64,000 nucleotides of DNA, taken from a virus. How positions within the stretch are numbered: position 1 is the stretch's first letter; each line of letters begins with the position of its first letter. Location: the IMG/VR virus record IMGVR_UViG_3300037189_014399, positions 1-64,000 of that record. One strand, 5' to 3'. Below the pieces are notes generated by a model. It made no database searches. It was not told where the DNA came from and saw nothing but the letters and a program-made list of their open reading frames with translations. Below, one piece after another: positions 5,662 to 14,634 of this stretch. Both the position numbers and the translations under genes were made by a program.

Positions 5662-7035
5662 ATGAAAACAGCGGTGTTTGTAGAAACGTACGAACCGGCA
5701 ATGGGCGCAGATCGTCGTCAGACTATCTTCGTACCATTTAATGAAGACGTGCGAGTGTATACCCGTGTCACTGATGGACAGAAAGGATTGTCTAATAAGT
5801 GGAACGAAGTTGCAATTGACATGTTGCACATTAGCGAGTCGGAACGTATCACTAACAAGCCAGTTGGTGTACGTGTTACTGAGAACGACAACGACGATAT
5901 CAGTGAAAAGGGTTACTCACCTGTACTCACTGTCAAAGCCGTCAATGCCCACCTCAAATCAACACCATATGGAGAGCATGATTACAATGTCCTTGATGTT
6001 GTACGTGATCTCTACCAACATGTTAGTGCTCAAGATAGTGTGGTTGAGTCAATGATTATTGACAATCGTACTAAGCCTGAGCCTTCTCCATTCATGCCTG
6101 TTACAGAAGCTGCTCCAGTTCAGGAGTATGTAGAGCGTCCAGCCGACACAAACAAATCGCTGTCGCTGGCACTCGCAACTATTCCTGCACCTGAGCTAGC
6201 TGATCGCTATGTAAGCCGTAAGATCTTCGGTCTCGTAGATTACGAGGTCTTTGATCGTAGCCGTGCAAATCATATCGACACTCTTATCTACGGCCCTACC
6301 GGTCCTGGTAAGACGTCATCTGTAATGGCGTGGGCTTCAAGCCGCAAATTACGTGTTGCTACAGTATCCGGCAATGCTGCTCTCGAGCCAAGTCAACTCA
6401 TTGGTAAGTATGTACCAGATGGGAAGGGTGGCTTTGAGTGGATTGACGGTCCTGTGACTGACGTAGTTCGCAATGGTGGTGTTCTTATCCTCGATGAGGT
6501 TAACTTCATCAGCTCTAAAATCTATACCGTCTTGTATTCATTGCTTGATGATCGTCGTGCTCTCATTCTGCTCGACCATCACGGTGAGACTGTTAGTGCA
6601 CATCGTGACCTAACAATCTTTGCGACCATGAATCCTAGCTATGTTGGCACAGTGCCACTTAACTATGCATTCCGCAACCGTTTCGGTCTACAGATCTTCT
6701 GGGACTATGACGATAAGGTCGAGGCCAAGTTAATTAAGTCCGATGCAATCCTAACTGTAATGCGTCAGCTACGCAGTGAGGCTGCTAAGGGTGAGATCGA
6801 GACTCCAGTATCTACCAATATGGGTATGGAGTTGGAATCATTCATTAACGTCTTCAATTATGAGTTTGCAATTGAGAACTTCATTGCTCACTTTGACATG
6901 GAAGAACAAGAAAAGGTCCGTCTAGTCTTCACTACCCACGAAGCTAACATTCGTGCTGACTTTGAAGAAATTCAAGTCGAGTTGGTAGAAAAGGAAGATG
7001 ACATTCAAGCAGTAACTACAACAGTAGGAGCATAG
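5662..7035 (+). CDS. CobS/MoxR-like AAA+ ATPase
   Basis: The 457-residue protein carries a Walker A motif GPTGPGKT (211-218), a Walker B VLILDE (274-279) and a downstream ATMNPS sensor 1-like motif, as in the MoxR/CobS branch of AAA+ ATPases. About 180 residues precede the ATPase core and are unrecognised. CobS works with CobT in aerobic cobalt insertion into the corrin ring; MoxR relatives act with VWA proteins as metal-loading or assembly chaperones. The VWA partner follows three bases later. Phages often carry this pair, and its phage role is not established. ATG at 5662 follows AAAAGGAAGG. Confidence 0.85.
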   Translation: MKTAVFVETYEPAMGADRRQTIFVPFNEDVRVYTRVTDGQKGLSNKWNEVAIDMLHISESERITNKPVGVRVTENDNDDISEKGYSPVLTVKAVNAHLKSTPYGEHDYNVLDVVRDLYQHVSAQDSVVESMIIDNRTKPEPSPFMPVTEAAPVQEYVERPADTNKSLSLALATIPAPELADRYVSRKIFGLVDYEVFDRSRANHIDTLIYGPTGPGKTSSVMAWASSRKLRVATVSGNAALEPSQLIGKYVPDGKGGFEWIDGPVTDVVRNGGVLILDEVNFISSKIYTVLYSLLDDRRALILLDHHGETVSAHRDLTIFATMNPSYVGTVPLNYAFRNRFGLQIFWDYDDKVEAKLIKSDAILTVMRQLRSEAAKGEIETPVSTNMGMELESFINVFNYEFAIENFIAHFDMEEQEKVRLVFTTHEANIRADFEEIQVELVEKEDDIQAVTTTVGA

Positions 7036-7038
7036 CTA

Positions 7039-8997
7039 ATGGCATATAAGGATAAGATCGAATCAGGAAGGGGTAGACGTGGCGACAAAGCTCGCACAGT
7101 ACAAGATCAATTACGTTCTTTACGTCTTGGCGCAATAGCTAGGATGTATCAGGGCGCAGATCGTATCTTGACTGGCGATCCTGTAGTCGTCAACGTTGTA
7201 GATGAGGGTCCGGCCCCAGCGTGGTCGGACGGCGCATCTATCACTCTCAATGCTGCGATGATCAATGATATGGATCTTGAGACTATTGCTCAAATCAACG
7301 GTCTCAATTACCATGAGTTGTCTCATCACCTCTACACTCCACGCAAGGGTACCCCACTAGTTCAGTGGGTCATTGAAGAGAATCTATTCCAAGCATTCAA
7401 TTGCTTGGAGGATCAACGCATTGACTCTCTACTATGTGCACGGTATCCAAGCATCATGCCGTTCTTGACTGCTACGGTTCTTCGCTATCTAGCGGAGACA
7501 CCAAAGGAGGCAACATCAGCATATGCAATCGTGCGTGGTCGTAGATATCTACCAGTAGAAATTCGTACAGGCTTTAGAGAAATCTTTCATAAGCCTGAAC
7601 TTATTCCTGACATTGTACGTATCGTTGATGAGTATCGAGTGCTTGCATTCCCTCGGGATTACAAGCGTGCTCAAGAACTAATCAAAGAGTTCAATGACAA
7701 GGTATTGGATAAGATGGATCAACCAACATCTGGGGGTGTTTCCCAGTGTGGTCATCGTGTTCCAATAGCTAAAGGTAGACCAGATCCTGGTCGTCAACAG
7801 GAAAAGGATGCTGCACGTGCCAAAGGTCAAGGTGCTAAAGAACCTGACCTAACCGATGAAGAACTCAAAGCCATGATTGAATACATGGATAAAGAGAACG
7901 TCATGGATGATGGCGATGGCAATGTCCCAACACAAACACCAGCCGAGGACAGCACAGACTCACAAAATGAGACTGATACTAACCTCACTGGTGCTGAGCA
8001 AGTAGAACAACGTCAACGCAATGTGGCTAACTCGACCCCCAAGGTTGGTAAAGGCCATGTTGCTAGTGATGGTGGCTTGCCTGACGACTTGGAAATCACT
8101 ATCCAAAATGCTCTTAATGACATCTATGGTCGTAAAGACGTACAGATGGACGTTAAGCGCAAGCAACGCATCATTGTCAATGGTGGCAAAGACGATGACT
8201 ATGAAGAGACTGGTGTTCGTGGTAAGTTTGACGAAGCAACAGTTCCTCAATCAGAAATCATCGTATATCGTAAGTTCGCTAAGGAACTTCAACGCCTACG
8301 TGATGATGCTGAACCAATGTGGGAAAAGGAGATGCCTTCGGGTCGTCTCAATGTCCAACGTGTAATAAGAGGCTGCGAGATTGATGAGGCCTTTGATCGC
8401 TGGACAGAGCAAGATGACAGCTGCAATATTGAGGCTGTTATCTGCATTGACCGCTCTGGTTCAATGTGTTCAAACCGCAATGACGAGCGTGCTTCGCTCG
8501 CCAGCTGGGTTATCAAGCGTGCATTAGAAAGCATCGGCGCTCCGGTGACTGTGTATGCGTTTGATGACAAGACCGAAGTTGCGTACGCTCGCAATGAATC
8601 TGCACACAATACCAAGTTCAAGTTTATCTTTGGTAGTGGTGGTACAGATCCATACGAGTCGTTAGTTATGGCAGAAAAAGTCTTACTAGCTTCTCAGCGT
8701 ACAAACAAGATGCTATTCGTTATTACTGACGGTGTGTTCAACACTGAAAAGAATGACGAGTTGATCAAGCGTATTGGTCAGCGTGGCATCTTGACATGCA
8801 TGGTACTTATCATGCGTACTCAGGAGTACAACAACTCCTTAGAATATAATAAGCAATCGATTGAAAGAAATGGCAGACCACACTGGGAATTCCGTCATGA
8901 AGCAGAGATTTTTGGCCAAGTAGATAGCGGCCGTGATCTCCTTAATCTGGCAAAGACCGTCGTGCTCGGTGCTATTAAAAAGAGATCGAGGAGATAG
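7039..8997 (+). CDS. CobT-like VWA-domain protein
   Basis: The 652-residue protein has HELSH (residues 92-96), an HExxH-type pattern followed by an acidic LEDQRID segment, a charged low-complexity middle (about 245-345), and a C-terminal von Willebrand A domain with the metal-site motif DRSGSM near residue 471. That order matches CobT-type partners of CobS/MoxR ATPases. With the preceding ATPase it probably forms a chelatase- or chaperone-like complex that remodels or metallates a substrate. In this genome a cobalamin-dependent ribonucleotide reductase makes a cobalt-related role attractive but unproven. Confidence 0.85.
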   Translation: MAYKDKIESGRGRRGDKARTVQDQLRSLRLGAIARMYQGADRILTGDPVVVNVVDEGPAPAWSDGASITLNAAMINDMDLETIAQINGLNYHELSHHLYTPRKGTPLVQWVIEENLFQAFNCLEDQRIDSLLCARYPSIMPFLTATVLRYLAETPKEATSAYAIVRGRRYLPVEIRTGFREIFHKPELIPDIVRIVDEYRVLAFPRDYKRAQELIKEFNDKVLDKMDQPTSGGVSQCGHRVPIAKGRPDPGRQQEKDAARAKGQGAKEPDLTDEELKAMIEYMDKENVMDDGDGNVPTQTPAEDSTDSQNETDTNLTGAEQVEQRQRNVANSTPKVGKGHVASDGGLPDDLEITIQNALNDIYGRKDVQMDVKRKQRIIVNGGKDDDYEETGVRGKFDEATVPQSEIIVYRKFAKELQRLRDDAEPMWEKEMPSGRLNVQRVIRGCEIDEAFDRWTEQDDSCNIEAVICIDRSGSMCSNRNDERASLASWVIKRALESIGAPVTVYAFDDKTEVAYARNESAHNTKFKFIFGSGGTDPYESLVMAEKVLLASQRTNKMLFVITDGVFNTEKNDELIKRIGQRGILTCMVLIMRTQEYNNSLEYNKQSIERNGRPHWEFRHEAEIFGQVDSGRDLLNLAKTVVLGAIKKRSRR

Positions 8998-8998
8998 T

Positions 8999-9709
8999 AT
9001 GACTAACTGGCTACATCCAGCCAGGGTTCATACGTATGAAGAAGCAGTTGATTATCTGAGCAGGGGTCGCAATAAAGATATGCGACCCCTGTATCATATG
9101 GGGCTGTTCATCAAACGTCTAGAACCTGGCAATGAAAGTTCAAATATAGCCATCGGTTATTTTAATACCTACAACAGAACACCTGAACGATATAGAGCCA
9201 TGACTATGGTTATCTTTCGTGAAGATGGTTTAGTTGAGTTACCAGGTTGGAATACCTGGTCTGGTGCTAGACGAGCGATGGTTTCATACTCCAACCTTAT
9301 GGGTATGAGATACAGCAGGGGTAACATTAAGTTACGACAGCCTCACGACACAGTAAAGAAGCGTAGTAGAAGACCATGCAAAGTATGTCATGGTATGACT
9401 ACGTGGTTTGAGCGTGAAGACAGCGGTAACTTAAAAGAATCCAAATGCCATCAATGTATAGATGGTTGGAGTGTTAGCAGAGATTCAATTATCTCTGACA
9501 CTTGGCCACAACAGCAGATGAGCATTTACAGCGATTGGAATAAATCCTTAACAGCTGTAACTGTCTACAAGCGTATGCTTGTTAACCCCCAAACTCATAC
9601 AGTTATTGGATTTGTCGATCATCTTGATGACACAGATGAAAACATCCTAGCTGTAGAGCCCGTGATAAAGGTAACAAGAAAGGAGGTAACCGATGATAGT
9701 AATGCTTGA
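8999..9709 (+). CDS. Hypothetical protein with central zinc finger (236 aa)
   Basis: ATG at 8999 lies just after the CobT-like stop with GAGGAGATAGT upstream. Two cysteine pairs, CKVC and CHQC, spaced by about 24 residues in the middle of the protein, look like a zinc ribbon. The remainder is unrecognised. It is the third gene of the ATPase-VWA operon. Confidence 0.65.
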   Translation: MTNWLHPARVHTYEEAVDYLSRGRNKDMRPLYHMGLFIKRLEPGNESSNIAIGYFNTYNRTPERYRAMTMVIFREDGLVELPGWNTWSGARRAMVSYSNLMGMRYSRGNIKLRQPHDTVKKRSRRPCKVCHGMTTWFEREDSGNLKESKCHQCIDGWSVSRDSIISDTWPQQQMSIYSDWNKSLTAVTVYKRMLVNPQTHTVIGFVDHLDDTDENILAVEPVIKVTRKEVTDDSNA

Positions 9710-9932
9710 TGTTACTACGAACACACTTGTAGGTCCATTCGAGACGGAAGAAGCTGCCGTTGAGTTTAAGCTCAACGCATCTGAAGAGATCAATGATCCA
9801 GATCAACAGCTGGATTTGTATGAGTTGACATCACCACTACAGTGGATGTTAGATAACTTCACATCCGTATCGTTGGTAGACGAGGCGCCCAACACAAACA
9901 TTGCGCCCGCCTCCACCATAGAATTGGTTTAG
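9693..9932 (+). CDS. Hypothetical acidic protein (79 aa)
   Basis: ATG at 9693 follows AGAAAGGAGG and overlaps the previous gene by 17 bases. The N terminus (about 25 residues) has a beta-alpha pattern that recurs in small phage proteins. No assigned function. Confidence 0.6.
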   Translation: MIVMLDVTTNTLVGPFETEEAAVEFKLNASEEINDPDQQLDLYELTSPLQWMLDNFTSVSLVDEAPNTNIAPASTIELV

Positions 9933-9969
9933 CGTCCAGCTGAGCCAATAACAAAGGGAGGAGATATAC

Positions 9970-10170
9970 ATGTCAGAACAACCGTTCATGACAATACGAG
10001 TCACAGTTGAAATGAGACTATACAAGGGGCGGTTATTGGAGGATCTTAACAATCCAGAAAATTACCGCATTGCGATATACGATCAGTTCTCTCGGATACT
10101 CAAATTCCATGATACGTTACGAGACGGCGAGTATATAGACCTGTTGTTTGTCGAACAGGTAGATCCCTAA
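9970..10170 (+). CDS. Hypothetical protein (66 aa)
   Basis: ATG at 9970 follows AAAGGGAGGAG. Small, soluble and unrecognised. It is the last gene before a strong terminator at 10174-10210, so it closes the operon that began at 5662. Confidence 0.6.
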   Translation: MSEQPFMTIRVTVEMRLYKGRLLEDLNNPENYRIAIYDQFSRILKFHDTLRDGEYIDLLFVEQVDP

Positions 10171-10173
10171 CGG

Positions 10174-10210
10174 GAAAGGCCCCTAGGTTCACGAGGCCTA
10201 GGGGCCTTTC
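10174..10210 (+). terminator. Strong hairpin terminator
   Basis: GAAAGGCCCCTAGG (10174-10187) is the exact complement of CCTAGGGGCCTTTC (10197-10210), a 14-pair stem with a nine-base loop. It lies four bases after a stop codon. It has no long T-run but is strong enough to act in either direction. Confidence 0.8.
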
Positions 10211-10253
10211 ACACATTGAAGAGAAGGTGCAACATAATTATACAGGAGGAATT

Positions 10254-10430
10254 ATGGACGAATTGCAAATGTTTCTAGAGAGCCTAGAAGAACGTATGCA
10301 AAACCTAAAGGATGAAATCCTAGGGCTAGATGAAAATGATTCTACGTATCCTTATATTGAGGGATGCATAGAAACAATGCAGTGGGTTCTTGAAGAGCTT
10401 GCTGACATTGAAGTTCCAGCAGCAAACTAA
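10254..10430 (+). CDS. Hypothetical coiled-coil protein (58 aa)
   Basis: ATG at 10254 follows ACAGGAGG. The acidic, leucine-rich sequence predicts a helical hairpin or coiled coil. Function unknown. It starts a new run of genes after the terminator. Confidence 0.55.
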   Translation: MDELQMFLESLEERMQNLKDEILGLDENDSTYPYIEGCIETMQWVLEELADIEVPAAN

Positions 10431-10446
10431 ACAAAGGAGAAGCAGG

Positions 10447-10986
10447 ATGCATACATTACAGTATGTAGCAATCCATGTTGATGAGCTGCCGGAGGGTGAA
10501 AACGGTAAAGAGTATGCTTTAGCTATGGCTAGAGATATGTTAGAAACCGATGACTCTCCAGCACGCTGGTCAGACTGGTGTCAAGTAGGTGGTGGTCGAT
10601 GGCAAGACGTTACCTGCGTATTAAATGGTGCTACTGATGAGGCAGACTTTAAAGCTGCTTTAACAGATGCAAAAAGAGGGCGTGCAAATAACCTTAAAGA
10701 TCTGGCTGATAAGGTTGATATGAAAAACCTTATGCAACTAACTAAGGGTTATATTGCAAAGCTTGAAGGAAAACCATTCCAACCCTGGAATGCAATAGAA
10801 GATCTTGGTATGAATATGGATATCTATCGCATTAACAGGATTACAACCGTATTGACTGGTGATTGGACTAGCGACAGCGGGTTCTATGACCTATCCACAT
10901 ACGACTCTGAGTTTAAATTCGTTGAACAACGTTTAGACGCAGAACCTGAAAAGCAATACCTAGTACCCGTTGACTTTCACTTCTAA
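10447..10986 (+). CDS. Hypothetical protein (179 aa)
   Basis: ATG at 10447 is chosen because AAAGGAGAAGCAGG lies upstream; an earlier in-frame ATG at 10390 would overlap the preceding gene. No domain recognised. It neighbours two other small unknown genes and a repair gene. Confidence 0.65.
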   Translation: MHTLQYVAIHVDELPEGENGKEYALAMARDMLETDDSPARWSDWCQVGGGRWQDVTCVLNGATDEADFKAALTDAKRGRANNLKDLADKVDMKNLMQLTKGYIAKLEGKPFQPWNAIEDLGMNMDIYRINRITTVLTGDWTSDSGFYDLSTYDSEFKFVEQRLDAEPEKQYLVPVDFHF

Positions 10987-10996
10987 GGAGGGTGAG

Positions 10997-11260
10997 ATGG
11001 CTAAAGTAATTTGGAACACATGGGAAGTAACTATCACTAAGAACCTTGAGAAAGGTGGTGCTTGGTTAACTCTGTGCGTATTAAAGGATGAGCTAGGTGA
11101 TACTGAAAAGGCAATCACCAATGCTTGGAGTAATGCATCGGCTGCAAAGCGTGATGTTAAGGCAACCGTTGGCCGTAAGACAATGAAGTTCATTGAGGCC
11201 GGAGAAGATGCCAAAGGCAAGCCAACTTCCTACACCGCCGTGGTGCAGGTTAAAAAATAG
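10997..11260 (+). CDS. Hypothetical protein (87 aa)
   Basis: ATG at 10997 follows AAGGAGGGTGAG. The product is lysine-rich and short, with a possible beta-sheet start. No family recognised. Confidence 0.6.
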   Translation: MAKVIWNTWEVTITKNLEKGGAWLTLCVLKDELGDTEKAITNAWSNASAAKRDVKATVGRKTMKFIEAGEDAKGKPTSYTAVVQVKK

Positions 11261-11269
11261 GAGAAACAA

Positions 11270-11542
11270 ATGGAGAAATGGAAGGCTGTACGTATGCTGG
11301 AGATCCTTTCAAAAGGATTATCAGAAGCAACAGCAGATGATATGCGTTATCTCACTAACAATGTAGAACCATTCAGTGAGTTCCTATATAACGTAGCAAC
11401 ACAAGAGTTCACCAAAGATGGTGTTGATCCTGAGAAGGTTAAATCAATACTTCATCCTCTTGTTGAGATCAGCAAGATGGCTGGTGCTAACTCCTTTGCT
11501 GATTACGTCCATGTAACTAATATAGTAGACGAGGAGGAATAA
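11270..11542 (+). CDS. Hypothetical protein (90 aa)
   Basis: ATG at 11270 follows ATAGGAGAAAC. Predicted mainly helical, soluble. No recognised motif. Confidence 0.6.
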   Translation: MEKWKAVRMLEILSKGLSEATADDMRYLTNNVEPFSEFLYNVATQEFTKDGVDPEKVKSILHPLVEISKMAGANSFADYVHVTNIVDEEE

Positions 11543-11543
11543 C

Positions 11544-11690
11544 ATGGAAGAGTGTGAAAGCTGTGGTGTTGTAAGCACCAAAGTAGCTCTCTACGAATTT
11601 GCCTTAGGCGAAGAGTATGAGGAGCACGGCACCGAGGTTATGTGGTGTCCAGACTGCACTGATGACGATTACGTATTAATAAATGGTTAA
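11544..11690 (+). CDS. Zinc-ribbon mini-protein (48 aa)
   Basis: ATG at 11544 follows GAGGAGGAATAAC. CESC near the start and CPDC near the end give a two-knuckle zinc ribbon around an acidic core. It overlaps the next gene by eight bases. Function unknown. Confidence 0.6.
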   Translation: MEECESCGVVSTKVALYEFALGEEYEEHGTEVMWCPDCTDDDYVLING

Positions 11691-12189
11691 TACGTTCTTG
11701 CCATGGCCAGATCGTAAGCAGACTGCTGAGACATTGGATAACAAACGTCTTGGCAAGCAACGAGTCGAGGCATTACAAATACTAAGAGCTAACCTTGGTC
11801 TTACCAAAGGCTGGGTTAATCATCCTGCTGCAGTAATGTGGCGGGGTCACGAAGGATATCTCTATGGGTACACCAATGCTATGTGCATTACCTGGCGTGA
11901 ACGTGGTTATGAAGACAACGTTCAAGCTAGGTTGCAAGAGCTCTACCAAGAGCATGATCTGAAAGGCTGGGATGAACCGTGGTGGTTTAGTAACCCAACG
12001 TTCAACCTAAGTCATCAGTCAAATCTGTTGCGTAAAGATGAGCAGTACTATAGGATGTACTTCCCTCCTGATGTACCGATTGACTTGCCATATCAATGGC
12101 CAATGCCAGACGGCACATTTAGGATAGTACAACGGAAAGAAGCTAACAATGGACTACGAAAGCGTAGAGCTGATCGTGGGCAAACCTAA
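11683..12189 (+). CDS. Pyrimidine-dimer DNA glycosylase-like protein
   Basis: The N terminus has the hallmarks of the pyrimidine dimer DNA glycosylase (Pyr_excise) family: an NTFLPWPD start, LDNKRLGKQRVEA, then NHPAAVMWRGHE and a conserved acidic helix. Members related to T4 endonuclease V excise UV-induced pyrimidine dimers; many bacterial and phage homologues are uncharacterised. Length (168 residues) fits. In a phage of sunlit water a repair role would make sense, which is inference. Confidence 0.75.
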   Translation: MVNTFLPWPDRKQTAETLDNKRLGKQRVEALQILRANLGLTKGWVNHPAAVMWRGHEGYLYGYTNAMCITWRERGYEDNVQARLQELYQEHDLKGWDEPWWFSNPTFNLSHQSNLLRKDEQYYRMYFPPDVPIDLPYQWPMPDGTFRIVQRKEANNGLRKRRADRGQT

Positions 12190-12283
12190 CAGGGTATGCC
12201 AACAATGTGGCGGACGTGGTTTCCTATACTGGGGTAACACTCAGGAATATGATGTAGAGAAATGCGAATGTCAAAAGGATTAG
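12149..12283 (+). CDS. DnaJ-type zinc-finger mini-protein (44 aa)
   Basis: ATG at 12149 lies in the tail of the glycosylase gene with GGAAAGAAG upstream. The product contains CQQCGGRGF, a CxxCxGxG element as in DnaJ zinc fingers, and a closing CEC. It is the last gene of the + strand left arm, ending one base before a large terminator. Confidence 0.55.
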   Translation: MDYESVELIVGKPNRVCQQCGGRGFLYWGNTQEYDVEKCECQKD

Positions 12284-12344
12284 CAAACATTTTACCCCTG
12301 CTTGAGAACTCTTCTCTGGTTCTCAATCAGGGGTAAAATGTTTG
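12284..12344. terminator. Very long bidirectional hairpin terminator
   Basis: Bases 12284-12309 and 12319-12344 form a stem of about 25 pairs with a single bulge and a nine-base loop. Its tips are AT-rich (CAAACATTTTACCCC/GGGGTAAAATGTTTG). It separates the + strand left arm from the - strand gene block. Confidence 0.85.
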
Positions 12345-12393
12345 TGTCGGGCGGGCGGGCATATGTCTGACCAGTTACCTAGCGCAGACAACC

Positions 12394-12425
12394 AATACTC
12401 TTCTGTATAAGAAGAGTATTTTTTT
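12394..12425. terminator. Second terminator between convergent operons
   Basis: AATACTCTTCT (12394-12404) pairs with AGAAGAGTATT (12410-12420) and runs into seven or more Ts on the + strand, a textbook intrinsic terminator. It lies directly after the stop of the - strand acidic gene, so it also faces that operon's 3' end. Confidence 0.8.
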
Positions 12426-12430
12426 ATGAA

Positions 12431-12571
12431 TTAAGACTCTTCCCAATCATCGTCTTCATCTTCATCCCAATCTTCATCTTCTTCATCCCAGTCATCGAGG
12501 TCTTCATCATCAAAGTCCTCGTCATCTAGTTCAAAAAGGTCTTCATCAAAGTTATCTTCTTGTGGTGCCAT
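12431..12571 (-). CDS. Extremely acidic 46-aa protein
   Basis: The frame reads MAPQED then almost only Asp, Glu, Trp, Phe and Leu, with repeated DDW/EDW units. It starts three bases after the reductase stop with a TAGGAA ribosome site. Such proteins can mimic DNA or bind basic partners; neither is shown. It could alternatively be a regulator of the reductase encoded upstream. Confidence 0.6.
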   Translation of the reverse strand: MAPQEDNFDEDLFELDDEDFDDEDLDDWDEEDEDWDEDEDDDWEES

Positions 12572-12574
12572 TTC

Positions 12575-14593
12575 CTATCCTATCTTTATCTCACAGACGT
12601 CAGTTGTACAGTAAGCCTCACCACTACCTTCTATTGCGTTGCCGGCATAGATAGGAGATAGGTCGATCCGCTTAATCTTTCCTACGTAGGAATTGTACTC
12701 GTCTTCCGTAATCTCAGTGTACGGTTGCTGAGGGTAGACGTCATTGCCTTTAGGTAGGAAACTTACGGTCTTGAGACGGCCCTCATACATATGTAGGACA
12801 GTTCCAATATGTTGGGCCTCTGTATCTGTATTGAAAGAAAGCGTTACTGAGACAGAGTTGTCGGCCCAATACTGCTGGGCGAGCGCTGCTAAGTTAGCCT
12901 TCTCAAAGATGGATACCGTCTGCTCTGGTCTTACAGCCACAGACTTTACAGGAAAGTAAACAACAGCTGTGTTGTTTGGATCCGTTACTGAATCTTCTAC
13001 CTTGTACTTGGCTGCCTTAAACAACTTAAGCATAGGATCTGATTTAGCAAACCTAATTGATCGCAGGATATATTGACCACCGATAGGCCAGTGAACTCCT
13101 GGAGTCTCTCCGGCTAGGATTGAGACAGTACCGGATGGCTTGATAGATGTGGTCTTGATTGACTCACGTACGCATAGCCATTCTGAATATACCTTGTCCC
13201 ACTTCTGAACCTCTGAGTAACCAGCGTCAAGCCATTCCCGTAACTTAGGTAGGCCTTTGGTATCAGCGAAGGCTGCCAACCCAGATACTGAACAACCAAT
13301 ACGACGATTACGTTGCATAATTGCATTAGTTTGAGGCCAGTGTGTTGGAATTAAAGTAACAGTCTTGGCGTACAAGTAAGCAAACTTTAGGGTACGTAGG
13401 TAATCCTTCAGGTCTGTATGACGATTAATGTAGGTCTCTACAAGAGTGCAGCATTCATATGATTCTAGTGTCTGCTCAGCACATGGGTTATAGCCGGCAG
13501 CTCTGTAATCCTTGTTGTTTGCTGGATCATTTAAACGTCCGTACTTACGGGATACGTCTAGCCAGATAAATCCTGGTTCACCGTTCAAAGCAATAGCCTC
13601 TGTAAATGGGGAGTAATCCATACCTACAGTTGCTTCCAGGGAATTGTTAGACATCCAACCCCAACCAGGAGACTGTGGGTCGTATGAGTTGCGCTCAGGG
13701 AATACTGAAGAGTTCTTTAGATTAAAGAAGTCCTTATCATCAGGCTGTCCCATAGCCAACTCTGCTGAACGACGTACGTTACCGGAGACTACGCACACAC
13801 CAATAAGATTAGCGATGTCTACAATATCTGTAGTGGTGAGTCTCTCACCTGCTCGTCCCTCGAATATTTTAATGAGCGACTTATGAAGTCTCTCTAGAGG
13901 CTCTGATCCGGCTGCCGTTCCACCGAAGGTTTTAATAGGCGTGCCTGCTGGACGGATCTCTTTGTAATCAAATACTGGAGTCTCCGAATCTCCTCGGAGG
14001 TAAGCATTGATGAGGAGTTGGACTGATTCAACCCAACCTTCTCTACTGTCGGGTACAAGGTAGGGGTAACTTCCTTTTGGTTCATAAATTAAGAATTCCT
14101 TACTTGCTCCCTTAGTATCAAAACCAACACCCACACCTAACATCGATGCTTCCATTAAGAATACGAATGGTGAGGCTGGGTCATTCTTTGACATATCTGC
14201 TGTGCTTACAAAGGCACAGTTCTGCAACGCTGCAGAGTTTCTTTGTTGCATTACAAACGGAGTACCCATCATCCAGAGCCCACGTCCGGGTGGTGTCCAC
14301 TTCAGGTTAAACATTCGATCAAATGCCTCTTGAGCAGAAGCTTGGGCCTGTGCCCCGTTCCATGGGAGACGGTTAGCCTTACAGTGATCTTTTTCAATTG
14401 AGAACATTCCCTCAATTACTCTTCTACAAACATCAACCCAGGTTTCTTTATTCCCGTCATCCTTGATTCGGGAGTAAGTACGCATGAAGGTGATCTCACC
14501 TACGGAGTTGCCACCGGCATCGGTGTATCCCCAAGGTACCTCTTTGGTTTGGTAAGAAGAAACAAAATCTTCTGTTAAACGGAATGAAAACAT
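12575..14593 (-). CDS. nrdJ: Adenosylcobalamin-dependent ribonucleotide reductase (class II)
   Basis: The 672-residue protein matches monomeric class II reductases. C126 (in NCAFVS) and C381 are candidates for the substrate-reducing disulfide pair around the N369-P-C371-A-E373 active-site motif, where C371 would be the thiyl radical site. The C terminus ends with C-x4-C (C662, C667), the swinging redox pair used for thioredoxin reduction. It converts ribonucleotides to deoxyribonucleotides for phage DNA synthesis and requires vitamin B12 coenzyme. No intein or truncation is seen. Phages commonly carry such genes to be independent of host nucleotide supply. Confidence 0.93.
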   Translation of the reverse strand: MFSFRLTEDFVSSYQTKEVPWGYTDAGGNSVGEITFMRTYSRIKDDGNKETWVDVCRRVIEGMFSIEKDHCKANRLPWNGAQAQASAQEAFDRMFNLKWTPPGRGLWMMGTPFVMQQRNSAALQNCAFVSTADMSKNDPASPFVFLMEASMLGVGVGFDTKGASKEFLIYEPKGSYPYLVPDSREGWVESVQLLINAYLRGDSETPVFDYKEIRPAGTPIKTFGGTAAGSEPLERLHKSLIKIFEGRAGERLTTTDIVDIANLIGVCVVSGNVRRSAELAMGQPDDKDFFNLKNSSVFPERNSYDPQSPGWGWMSNNSLEATVGMDYSPFTEAIALNGEPGFIWLDVSRKYGRLNDPANNKDYRAAGYNPCAEQTLESYECCTLVETYINRHTDLKDYLRTLKFAYLYAKTVTLIPTHWPQTNAIMQRNRRIGCSVSGLAAFADTKGLPKLREWLDAGYSEVQKWDKVYSEWLCVRESIKTTSIKPSGTVSILAGETPGVHWPIGGQYILRSIRFAKSDPMLKLFKAAKYKVEDSVTDPNNTAVVYFPVKSVAVRPEQTVSIFEKANLAALAQQYWADNSVSVTLSFNTDTEAQHIGTVLHMYEGRLKTVSFLPKGNDVYPQQPYTEITEDEYNSYVGKIKRIDLSPIYAGNAIEGSGEAYCTTDVCEIKIG

Positions 14594-14634
14594 ACAGTGC
14601 CCCTTTTCAAATAAAAATCGACTGTTATCAGGTG

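Noticed and set aside
12345-12393. tRNA-like element after the terminator
   Set aside because: GTCTG/CAGAC can form a short stem and ACCA occurs after it, but there is no T-arm or acceptor.
12575-14593. Intein or frameshift in the reductase
   Set aside because: The reading frame is continuous with normal family length and motif order.
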